Part shown: piece by piece, positions 54,701-64,000 of the stretch
How positions within the stretch are numbered: the stretch's first letter is position 1
How the letters are laid out: each line of letters begins with the position of its first letter
From: Gemmatimonadaceae bacterium
Lineage (GTDB): Bacteria > Gemmatimonadota > Gemmatimonadetes > Gemmatimonadales > Gemmatimonadaceae
NCBI GenBank assembly: GCA_020846935.1
Contig: JADLCY010000011.1
Coordinates: 558,001 to 622,000, forward strand
DNA length: 64,000 nucleotides
Direction: 5' to 3'
Program-made: the position numbers and the translations under genes
The notes under the pieces: model-generated
What the model saw: the letters and a program-made list of their open reading frames with translations, nothing else
What the model was told of the DNA's origin: nothing
Databases searched by the model: none

Positions 54701-55019
54701 CGCCGTTGACAGAGACTTCCGCAGCCGCTCCCAGGCTGGCCCGGACCGCGAACATGTAGCCCGTTGCCTTGTCACCGGGGAGCAGTGCCTCGATGGTTAC
54801 ACTGGTCTTTCCCGAGGGCACGACGACGGCCTTGGGCCCATATGTGCATTGAAAGCACTCGCCGGTTGGAGGAATCACGTCACGCGATGCTTGCAGCGGC
54901 GCGGCAAGAGGAGCATTCGCCTGCGTCACGACAGAGTCTGAGCACGCGCCAAGGATCAGAACAGCAAGTAGGGCTGCAACTCGACGGTAGTAGGTGGACA
55001 CTGGGCGCCTCCTGGACAT
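51783..55019 (-). CDS. Lipase-like alpha/beta-hydrolase lipoprotein with two LamG domains
   Basis: 1,078 residues from ATG 55019; lipobox ILGAC (Cys 26). After a beta-rich N-terminal region comes an alpha/beta-hydrolase: PLILVHGL (oxyanion His-Gly, His 350) and VAHSLGGVVARRF (nucleophile Ser 435 in the GxSxG-like AHSLGG), then GSPHEGTPAADSGWGTG, typical of triacylglycerol-lipase/PGAP1-like enzymes. Residues about 640-830 and 855-1,075 are two LamG/concanavalin-like modules (AHYKFDGNADD; AFYPLDGNGDDSSGNSNHG), which would bind carbohydrate or surface ligands. Exported; substrate unknown. Lower GC at places than neighbours, and placed in the mobile-element region. Confidence 0.85.
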   Translation of the reverse strand: MSRRRPVSTYYRRVAALLAVLILGACSDSVVTQANAPLAAPLQASRDVIPPTGECFQCTYGPKAVVVPSGKTSVTIEALLPGDKATGYMFAVRASLGAAAEVSVNGVLILSRKDTESARGGELSRTLQLDARNRVVVRVFGQPGASAVVALLRVLEARQAVAPPGVATTVSLPSGPSLVATVPATAAAPLKIGLSESSAVPVLPGRKTPLSLVTHLRVDDPSPLPTAQMRGFGRGAVQSTPQGTRLQLTFRIPDQPLPAGQKRVPYALFLDPATRLIQSRTQVSATASFVRDPVTLQPSIQYQWSVNVFGSLSVHLVIASVPQTCQNNYASVLPNGAVADPTKRPLILVHGLVAANSSCDDFDNWSPDLSYWEDFTPELQLPDNTGWKIDDEYQIWYLKYPSNEGVDAAADALHTEIQKIMAFHNGKRATLVAHSLGGVVARRFLKLHDGRNGNTPRQRVDRVLTLGSPHEGTPAADSGWGTGVADARYDLESDAMQQCTNHWGWWHNVVAGKLAALSGSQTQKDVWRLFPSGGASYLGSDDDVVVAVSGTTTVPAIDYDVVTEAGLRILGCTLELHPSSPVASNDHDGFVAKSSARPAWARAIAGSVEFASTDHLMLVNKTGIGVTVVDHVKALLKPVPSAGVLVAHYKFDGNADDVTANPINGTLTNALFVPGRVGTGSAVRFAGGTSLMNAPVTPSSKLAFKSTDQFTVALWMKPDQLPPGPDNMLVYSMGRNDMSASVQLQPNATPFVSACTPTESCHSAYASTGSAPTGQWHHVTQVFDGVKQTMSLYYDGAFVSTVGFSFSARAIDVDFSVGSVPYTSANAFRGSVDDVRVYRGMLSPATIAALANIPAPPTPPIPTGLAAFYPLDGNGDDSSGNSNHGTALQTTTVAGHDGKANTAMSFGPFGVVSVPSNPILAGLTNDLTLVFWVRKQFTPLGVGMIPVSRREPGNVIHFLAYLQPGGSGFQCCSAGGSATGMFYAPNGNGLTTMNDGQWHQVAIVRRFGPSGFTEVYLDGNPVPGTYTSGAATAAAPAIVADLLIGRQASTSPGQFDGFIDNVYIFNRILTQTQIISLP

Positions 55020-55278
55020 GGCCGTGGTGTCACCATGATCCACGAGTGCTGTCACACGAGCGTCTTATTGTAACGGCGACCCCTCGTGCTGGAACGAAGG
55101 CGATCACTGTTCGGCGGTGATAAGTCGTGGAAATGCCGGAGCTACCGAGAAATGACGCCTGGCTGACGCGGGCCATTCGGACCTGTAAGCGGAGGATCAC
55201 TGGCCGTCGCTCTCCATCGCCTGCGCGACACACGGAAGGAGCCACGATCGGCTACTCCCGCGTTGTTGGTGGCCTTCG

Positions 55279-55812
55279 TCAGGCAGCGATTGGCGCCGGC
55301 GTCGCAGGCGGCACTACCAGCACCGGCGCCGACGGCGGCCCCACCGCCTCATCGGGCGCAGACAACCGCGCGAAGCGCGAGATCGTCCGCCACTCCGCCA
55401 GCTTCGACGGCGACCGCTCCAAGTGCGGTGACACCATCGCGTCGAGGATCCTCACGACGCTCCGCCCTCGCGCATACTGCTGCCGAAGCGCCGCCGTCGA
55501 GGCCGACCGCCTCCCGAAGTCCGACGCGCGCGCATCGATCCCTACCCGCAGGTCCGCGGCCGACCTGCGCAGCTTCTCCACGAAGTCCTCCGGGAAGCCG
55601 ATGCTCACGAACGACGCCTTGTGTTCCTCGACGAAGTCCGCGACGCCCTCCGCGTCCGCGATGGTGCTGGTGTTGTCCCGCGCCGTCAGCAGCGACAGCG
55701 ACGCAACGAGCGGCCTCCGGAGACAGCACCGTCGCCGCATGACTGATCGGGCGCAGGAACTCGCGTCGCACCGCGGCGATCTGCGCCTGCTTCACCCGCG
55801 TGCTCGCGGCCG
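55279..55812 (-). pseudogene. Conserved hypothetical gene, frameshifted and cut by an IS
   Basis: The readable part (55279-55740) encodes TARDNTSTIADAEGVADFVE, FPEDFVEKLRRSAADLR and RGRSVVRILDAMVSPHL, a helical family seen in several GC-rich environmental phyla. Further upstream the homology continues in another frame (QIAAVRREFLRPISHAATVL) up to about 55812, where transposase sequence begins. So there is a frameshift near 55700 and the 5' end is lost. Family function unknown. Confidence 0.6.
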
Positions 55813-56569
55813 CAGCCGAGGTGCGGGAGCGCCGCGCGCAGCGGCGCCATCCGGTCTTTGCCGCGCCCGAACGGCTCACCACCGGCCCGAACCAGGTGTG
55901 GAGCTGGGACACTACGCGCCTCAAGGGGCCGGCGACGTGGACGTGGTACCACCTCTACCTGCTGCTCGATATCTTTAGTCGCTATGTGGTCGGCTGGCTG
56001 GTCGCCCCTCGCGAATCGGCCGCCCTCGCCGAACGACTCATCGCGACGAGTTGCGCGCGACAGGGGATTCTTCCACGCCAGCTGACCGTCCACGCCGATC
56101 GGGGCGGCGCGATCACCTCCAAGCCCGTGGCGCTGCTCCTGGCCGATCGGGGCGTCACGAAGACGCATTCCCGGCCCCACGTCTCGAACGACAATCCGCT
56201 CTCCGAAGCGCAGTTCAAGACGCTCAAGTATCGTCCCGCCTTTCCCGGTCGTTTGGCTCCCTCGTGGACGCGCGCACCCACGGAAACGTGTTCTTCCCTT
56301 GGTACAACACGGCGCATCGCCACCGCGGCCTCGGACTGCACACGCCGCACGACGTGCACTACGGCCTTGCCACCGCGCGCCCGGCCGCCCGTGCGGCCGT
56401 CCTCACCGCCGCGTACGGCCGGCATCCCGAACGCTTCGTGCGCCACTGCCCGCTCCCGCCCATGCTGCCCACCGCCGCGTGGACCAATCCCTCCAACTCC
56501 TCGGCGCATCGCCCGCGTTGGAGGACGTCGCTCAGTAAACTCAACCACCCGGTATCTCAACTCCGTTGA
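55813..56569 (+). pseudogene. IS3-family transposase OrfB (integrase core), truncated and frameshifted
   Basis: DDE integrase core: WSWDTTRLKGP (first Asp), HADRGGAITSKPVALLLADR (second Asp), then SRPHVSNDNPLSEAQFKTLK (Glu). After KYRPAFPGR the frame breaks by one base near 56250, and the homology continues in another frame with ARTHGNVFFPWYN and HRHRGLGLHTPHDVHYG. The N-terminal third of OrfB is missing. Cannot transpose on its own. Followed by CTCCGTTGACAGGCTCCGTTGAG, a short direct duplication at the boundary. Confidence 0.85.
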
Positions 56570-56578
56570 CAGGCTCCG

Positions 56579-57336
56579 TTGAGCCCTCCCCTTCTTGCCG
56601 GCGAGCGGCTCAGCCCTGGCTCCGTCTTCGGGTTGACGCCTGCGGAGCGCGCCCAATGCCGCACCGCGTTTGCGTCCCTCCGCAACGAGGGAATGTTTAC
56701 CCCACCGTCGCTGCAAGGCAGCGTCGCATGGCCAGGGCTGTGGGGAGGAATGAACTGGGATGGCCTCACATGGGACCTGTAAGGCATCGACTCGTCGCGA
56801 CAGTCAAACGAGTCGCCATGGTAGTCAGATTGCACCACAGAAGTCGCGCGACGGCCCCGGCTACGGCAGATCAGCCCATCGAATGGTTAGCGCAGGATGG
56901 AAGCCCGTACGCAGCGACCAGGGGACCGCTCGTGGTGGCCTCCGGAACACCATGTTCGCCCCCTCCGTGGGGTAAGGTCGTGGCACTCGAAATTGCGAAC
57001 TCGCGAGTTGACATCGCGTGGGAACGTCCCTTGGGAACCGTCCCTTGGCTACAAGGTCACAAGGGCTACGAGAGCTGGGGCTCGCTCTCATTTGGAGGAC
57101 CATTGATGATCGCTTCTGGCCTCACCTTTGTAGCGGGCTCGCAAGACGGCAAGATTCGCGCACTCGACGTGTCTGACGGTAGCCCAGTTTGGGAGCGTCA
57201 GCTTCCAGCGGGCGGACAAGCTTCACCGATGACCTACGTCCTCGACGGCAGGCAGTATGTCGTAGTCGCTGCGGGCGGGCGAAGTGGAATCGGCGCACCC
57301 GGAGACTGGGTTGTCGCGTTCAGGTTAAGGGAGTGA
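56579..57336 (+). pseudogene. 3' part of a PQQ-type glucose/alcohol dehydrogenase gene
   Basis: Two frames together give the C-terminal quinoprotein propeller: frame one 56579-56782 (GLTPAERAQCRTAF, MFTPPSLQGSVAWPG, GGMNWDGLTWD), then a one-base shift near 56780 into frame two (GPVRHRLVATVKRVAMVV ... GHKGYESWGSLSFGGPLMIA, DGKIRALDVSDGSPVWERQ, VVVAAGGR). Everything upstream, with signal peptide and catalytic Asp, is missing where the IS3 fragment begins. Non-functional remnant. Confidence 0.8.
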
Positions 57337-57353
57337 CAGCGGCAGAATCGGGG

Positions 57354-57384
57354 AATAGGCCAGACCCTGTGAGCCTGGCCTATT
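57354..57384. terminator. Hairpin between the PQQ remnant and atpC (convergent)
   Basis: Ten-base arms 57354-57363 and 57375-57384 (AATAGGCCAG/CTGGCCTATT), loop of eleven. Both ends carry A/T pairs so it can work in either direction; it ends the atp operon. Confidence 0.75.
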
Positions 57385-57402
57385 TGAATGCCGCACATGT
57401 GC

Positions 57403-57654
57403 CTACACCGCCTCCGCCCTCTCCGTCACCACCCGCACGTTGTCATCGACCACCTGAAGAAACCCACCCTCCACCGCGAACCGCCCGGCCGACCCACCCG
57501 CGCCGAGCCGCAACGTCCCCTTCCCCAGCAACGTCATCATCGGCGCGTGCGAGGTGAGGATCCCCACCTCGCCATCGAACGCCGGCGCGGTCACCTGCTC
57601 CACCTCGCCCTCGAACAGCGTCTTCTCCGGAGAGATCACCGAGACCTTCAGCAT
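57403..57654 (-). CDS. atpC: ATP synthase F1 epsilon subunit
   Basis: 83 residues, the short form containing only the N-terminal beta-sandwich (KVSVISPEKTLFEGEVEQVT, GEVGILTSHAPMMTLLGKG) without the C-terminal helical pair that inhibits ATPase in E. coli. Links gamma to the c-ring. Starts four bases after atpD. Confidence 0.92.
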   Translation of the reverse strand: MLKVSVISPEKTLFEGEVEQVTAPAFDGEVGILTSHAPMMTLLGKGTLRLGAGGSAGRFAVEGGFLQVVDDNVRVVTERAEAV

Positions 57655-57658
57655 CGCC

Positions 57659-59197
<1,539 letters not shown>

Positions 59198-60058
59198 CTA
59201 CTCCAGGGCCGCGGCGCCGCCGACGATCTCCGCGATTTCCTGGGTGATCGCGGCCTGACGGGTGCGGTTATAGGTGCGGCGGAGCACGTTGAGCATCTCG
59301 CCCGCGTTGTCCGTCGCGCTCTTCATGGCGGTGCGACGGGCGCCCTGCTCTCCCGCGGCCGTTTCCACGAGCGCGCGATAGACCTGGTTGCGCACATACA
59401 ACGGCAGCAGGTCCGACAGGATCGCCTCGGCGGATGGCGCGAGGATGTAGTCCGGCGCGGCGCCCTTCCGCTCGGGCGGAGCCACGGGAAGTATGCGGCT
59501 CGTCGTGGGCGGCGTGGAGAGCGCAGAACGGAACTGCGCATACACGACGTACACCGCGTCGAGCTGACCATCGATGAACTGCTGCATGATCCCGTCGATC
59601 AACGCGCTCGCGTTCTCGGCGCTCGGCTTCTCGGAGATCATGGTCGTGACCGAGGCGAGCTGCTCCCCCACATAGCGGAAGTAGCCGACGCCACGGCGAC
59701 CCTCGACGTGCAGGTCCACCGCCACGCCGCGCTCGCGGAGCCGCGCCAGCAGGCCGCGGGCCTCGCGAATGAGGTTCGAATTGAAGCCGCCGCACAGGCC
59801 GCGGTCCGCGGTCATGAGGATCACGGCGGCGCGCCGCTCGCGCTCCGGCTGGCGCAGGAGCGGAAATCGTTCAGCGAGATCCGGCGAATAGAGACCCGAA
59901 AGCACCTCGGCGAGCGCATTGGCGTACGGGCGCGCCGCGGTCACGCGATCGAGCGCCCGCTTCATCTTGGCGGTCGCCACCATCTCCATGGTGCGCGTGA
60001 TCTTCCGCGTGTTTTCGGTCGTCTTGATCCGACCTTTCAGCTCTCGGCCTTTAGCCAT
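59198..60058 (-). CDS. atpG: ATP synthase F1 gamma subunit
   Basis: 286 residues; central rotary shaft. N-terminal helix MAKGRELKGRIKTTENTRKITRTMEMVATAKMKRA and the C-terminal ATDNAGEMLNVLRRTYNRTRQAAITQEI helix are both canonical, with the Rossmann-like middle domain between. Located between atpA and atpD as usual. Confidence 0.96.
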   Translation of the reverse strand: MAKGRELKGRIKTTENTRKITRTMEMVATAKMKRALDRVTAARPYANALAEVLSGLYSPDLAERFPLLRQPERERRAAVILMTADRGLCGGFNSNLIREARGLLARLRERGVAVDLHVEGRRGVGYFRYVGEQLASVTTMISEKPSAENASALIDGIMQQFIDGQLDAVYVVYAQFRSALSTPPTTSRILPVAPPERKGAAPDYILAPSAEAILSDLLPLYVRNQVYRALVETAAGEQGARRTAMKSATDNAGEMLNVLRRTYNRTRQAAITQEIAEIVGGAAALE

Positions 60059-60118
60059 CGCTTGTTACGGACGTATGGGCGATTGACGGATTGACTGCGG
60101 GTGACGGGTCGGAGCCGG

Positions 60119-61687
<1,569 letters not shown>

Positions 61688-61727
61688 GTCGGGACGGTGC
61701 GTAAGGATCGGACGACGGGCTGTCTTT

Positions 61728-61755
61728 GGGGCTTGTGAAAATTATCACAAGCCCC
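61728..61755. promoter_or_regulatory. Perfect palindrome with CRP-like half-sites upstream of atpA
   Basis: GGGGCTTGTGA-AAATTA-TCACAAGCCCC: eleven-base perfect arms around a six-base AT core. The inner part is TGTGA-N6-TCACA (61734-61749), the consensus of CRP-family operators. Read on the minus strand, TTGAAT (61768-61763) and GATAAT with an upstream TG (TGTGATAAT) could be -35 and extended -10 of the atpA promoter, spacing 15, so the operator would overlap the -10. The alternative is a terminator for the AraC-type gene, but no U-run follows. Confidence 0.6.
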
Positions 61756-61763
61756 TGGGGCAT

Positions 61764-62606
61764 TCAATGGGACGGTCTTGGTTTGTTGGGTCGCCGGGAC
61801 CGGTTTCGCCCCTGGCCGAACCGCTCGAACAGGTCAACCGCCCGGAGCCGAGCCAGCGAGGTTGGGCGCGTCCCGATGATCCGTTGGGCGGTCGTGCTCA
61901 GATGCGAAGATGAAGCGAAACCGAGCACCTTGGCCACGTCTCCCACGTCGTACCCGGGGTTCTTGGCCAGCTCGGCGGCCGCCAGAAGACGCACCAGGTC
62001 GATGACCCGCTTGATGTTGGGCGCATTGCTCCCCGCCGCGAAGGCTCGGCTCAAGTGTTCGCGCGTGATGCCCATCCCGGAAGCCAGGGTCTCGGTGAGT
62101 ACAGGGCGCCCACCGTAGCCGACGAGAGACGACCAGGCTTGGCGACGGAGCGGGGTGTCGATGTGCAGCACGGGGTGTGGCTCACGAAGCGCGACCGCAA
62201 ACCGACGGGTGAAGCTGAGCGGCAGGATCAGGTCGAGCAGATGCCCATCGTCCACGGAATCGACGGCGAGGTCGGCGAAATCGCTGGCCGCGCAGCGGGC
62301 GACCACGGACGCATCGGTCGATCGCAGCGGGGTCAGGCCGACGAACGGCGTGCTCGGGTATTCTCGCGCCAGGTCGATGGCGTGCGGGGTCTCGTCGTTC
62401 GGGGCGCCGAGGTCAACGAGGGCCACGTCAACGAGCTGACGGTGAAAAGCCGCGCGAAAGTCCTTGAGCTGGCGCGCAAGCACGAGGTGGTGGTGCCGCC
62501 GGGGAAACGCCTGGCGCGCGAGCGCACGCGACCGATCCCGCACGGCGAGGACGGCGATGGTGAGCGGCCCGGTGGACGCACCGCTGCGATCGACGGGGCG
62601 TCTCAC
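61764..62606 (-). CDS. AraC-type regulator with pseudo-receiver N-terminus
   Basis: About 280 residues from GTG 62606, which overlaps the Nudix stop (GTGA). The C-terminal third is an AraC-type double helix-turn-helix (SGMGITREHLSRAFAAGS ... VGDVAKVLGFASSSHLSTTAQRIIG). The N-terminal part (VALVDLGAP, TPFVGLTPL) looks like a degenerate receiver domain without the phosphoacceptor pocket clearly kept. No ligand known. It sits directly above the atp operon, and its stop overlaps the proposed atpA -35. Confidence 0.75.
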   Translation of the reverse strand: MRRPVDRSGASTGPLTIAVLAVRDRSRALARQAFPRRHHHLVLARQLKDFRAAFHRQLVDVALVDLGAPNDETPHAIDLAREYPSTPFVGLTPLRSTDASVVARCAASDFADLAVDSVDDGHLLDLILPLSFTRRFAVALREPHPVLHIDTPLRRQAWSSLVGYGGRPVLTETLASGMGITREHLSRAFAAGSNAPNIKRVIDLVRLLAAAELAKNPGYDVGDVAKVLGFASSSHLSTTAQRIIGTRPTSLARLRAVDLFERFGQGRNRSRRPNKPRPSH

Positions 62607-63073
62607 GAGGTGCCAGCGCCGGGATCGACCATGCCGGACGCCTTGCGCAACACGGCACGTGCGTTTTCGTAGGCGACGAGCGTCATCGCGCTGTCGAACG
62701 TCTCCCATCGACAGGCCGTGATCCCCTCCTCGCGCTGTGGCGTGGTATGCTCGGCGTCGGTCTCGAGGAGGAAGAAGTGGCAGACCTTGTGCACGAGCCG
62801 ACCGCGAAAGCGGAAGTACCAGTCGATGGTCTCGATGGCGCCGCGCAGTCTGAGGGCCACGAGACCGGTCTCCTCGGCCACCTCGCGCAGAGCGGCGTCG
62901 GCGGGCGCTTCCCCGTTCTCGACGTGTCCCTTGGGAAATCCCCAGTTCCTGTACGAGTCGCGGATGACGAGAAAAAGCGGCGCGTCGGGCGTCCGGCGCA
63001 CAACGATGCCGCCCGCGGAGATTTCCTCCCGGGTCTCGTCGTGCCGCTGGCTGCGGGCGCGCGCGGGCGTCAC
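62603..63073 (-). CDS. Nudix hydrolase
   Basis: 156 residues. Nudix box GHVENGEAPADAALREVAEE(TGL) at 49-71 with all catalytic Glu present; SAGGIVVRR and the IETIDWYFRF strand are typical of MutT/diadenosine-type hydrolases. GTG start is immediately after the ABC gene stop. Cleaves nucleoside-diphosphate-linked compounds; the substrate is not predictable. Confidence 0.9.
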   Translation of the reverse strand: MTPARARSQRHDETREEISAGGIVVRRTPDAPLFLVIRDSYRNWGFPKGHVENGEAPADAALREVAEETGLVALRLRGAIETIDWYFRFRGRLVHKVCHFFLLETDAEHTTPQREEGITACRWETFDSAMTLVAYENARAVLRKASGMVDPGAGTS

Positions 63074-63823
63074 CTACACACCGGCAGCCACATTCGGTTC
63101 GGCGCGGCCCTCGACGAACTGGCGCACCTCCTCGTCACGGGAGTTCCGGATCTCGTCCACGGTGCCGACCTGTCGCACCCTTCCCTCGTAGAGCATGGCG
63201 ATGCGCGTGCCGACGCGGAACGCGGACTTCATGTCGTGCGTGATGACGATCGAGGTCACGCCGAGTCGGTCGCGCATGCGGACCATGAGGTCATCGATGA
63301 CGGAGGATGTGACCGGATCGAGGCCGGTGGTGGGTTCGTCGTAGAGGATGTACTTGGGCCTGAGGGCAATCGCGCGTGCAAGACCAACGCGCTTGCGCAT
63401 GCCGCCGGACAGCTCGGCGGGAAACTTCTCATGGACGTTAGGCAGGTCCACCAGTTCCAGCACTTCCGCCACGCGGTCGGCGATCTGCCGTTCGGTCATG
63501 TTTCCGCGCTTGCGGAGCCCCATGGCGACGTTGTCGCCGATGTTCATGGAGTCGAAGAGCGCGGCGAATTGAAAGACGTATCCGATGGAGGCGCGGAGCT
63601 CGGAGAGGTCGCGTCGCGAAAGTCGGGGGACATCGTGGTCGTCGACGAGGACGGTGCCCGCGTCCGGGGTGAGAAGGCCGACGATGTGCTTGATCGCGAC
63701 GGACTTTCCTGAACCGGAGTACCCGATGATGACCATGGCTTCTCCCTCTCGCACTTCGAGGGAGAAGCCCTGGAGCACGCGTTTCGAGCCGAAGGCCTTG
63801 TAGACGTTCTCGAAGACGATCAT
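63074..63823 (-). CDS. Mla-type ABC transporter ATP-binding protein
   Basis: 249 residues. Walker A GYSGSGKS (34-41), signature LSGGMRKR (138-145), Walker B ILYDEPTTGLDP. GYSGSGKS with PAELSGGMRKR and the sequence VLQGFSLEVREGE resembles MlaF/Ttg2A, the ATPase of phospholipid-trafficking systems between inner and outer membrane. The permease (MlaE) and MCE protein would be expected on the upstream side, outside the window. First of an ABC - Nudix - AraC operon. Confidence 0.88.
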   Translation of the reverse strand: MIVFENVYKAFGSKRVLQGFSLEVREGEAMVIIGYSGSGKSVAIKHIVGLLTPDAGTVLVDDHDVPRLSRRDLSELRASIGYVFQFAALFDSMNIGDNVAMGLRKRGNMTERQIADRVAEVLELVDLPNVHEKFPAELSGGMRKRVGLARAIALRPKYILYDEPTTGLDPVTSSVIDDLMVRMRDRLGVTSIVITHDMKSAFRVGTRIAMLYEGRVRQVGTVDEIRNSRDEEVRQFVEGRAEPNVAAGV

Positions 63824-64000
63824 ACCAAGGGGACAGGCGGTCGGGCGGACAGATAAGAACGACGGACGGCTGGACCGCGAACGGAGCGACGAGTGCCGTC
63901 GAAGCCTGGTCGTGTGCGCGTCCCGGCTCGGAGGCGGGGCACGCCTCGCGCCGCTGGTGGACCGGGAATCAACATCACGGATGTGATGCGTGAAAGGGTG
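63824..64000. other. Leader of the ABC gene, with GGACGG-type repeats
   Basis: Contains degenerate GGACGG/GGACAG units (about 63835-63900) of the type seen at 8709-8820, and CATCAC/GTGATG arms near 63970. No coding evidence at the window edge. Confidence 0.4.

Overview
The window is about 64 kb of very GC-rich bacterial DNA from a Gram-negative organism. Gram-negative character follows from a Kdo transferase (WaaA), a SusC/SusD outer-membrane pair, an Mla-type ABC ATPase and many lipoproteins with lipobox signals. SusC/SusD, Ig-like (Big2) lipoproteins, CHRD and DUF4397 lipoproteins on a GC-rich chromosome fit Gemmatimonadota best. That assignment is an inference from gene content, because no rRNA or tRNA gene is present.

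Layout. 1-5.4 kb: a partial GT4 glycosyltransferase, a GT2 glycosyltransferase, a DUF3108 protein, a conserved protein of unknown function, an M28 peptidase and a small membrane protein. 5.6-16.9 kb: a 2-oxoacid dehydrogenase and lipoate locus (lipA, E1 alpha, E1 beta, E2, E3, lipB), which can both assemble the complex and lipoylate it. Inside it lie a 1,176-residue repeat-rich metzincin-like lipoprotein and a minisatellite. 16.9-25.3 kb: small lipoprotein, a structured four-copy tandem repeat, a large Big2 lipoprotein, a UvrD-type helicase and a COG4324-type aminopeptidase. 25.6-34.6 kb: core genes dnaE, accA, ricT (PSP1) and metG, then a LytM-like protein without its metal ligands. 34.7-41.5 kb: a TPM - nucleotidyltransferase - LemA cluster, a DsbA-like lipoprotein with waaA, a small outer-membrane protein and a CHRD lipoprotein. 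41.8-49.7 kb: a SusC-SusD-lipoprotein-DUF4397 operon divergent from a secreted beta-propeller protein.

49.7-57.3 kb is the accessory part: a toxin-antitoxin-like pair, an ISL3 remnant inserted in another transposase gene, an ASCH-domain fragment, a lipase/LamG lipoprotein, a frameshifted IS3 transposase, and two genes cut off beside it (a conserved hypothetical and the 3' part of a PQQ-type dehydrogenase). 57.4-63.8 kb returns to core genes: atpA-atpG-atpD-atpC without the F0 or delta genes, preceded by an ABC ATPase - Nudix - AraC-type regulator operon. A perfect palindrome with CRP-like half-sites separates the two operons.

The most unusual window-wide signal is the octamer CGTTAGGC / GCCTAACG. 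It occurs at least 11 times, mostly inside core genes, and accounts for nearly half of all TTAG/CTAA tetranucleotides found by eye. It forces rare TTA leucine or CCT proline codons in otherwise GC-ending genes. No complete, clearly new defence or biosynthetic system was seen.
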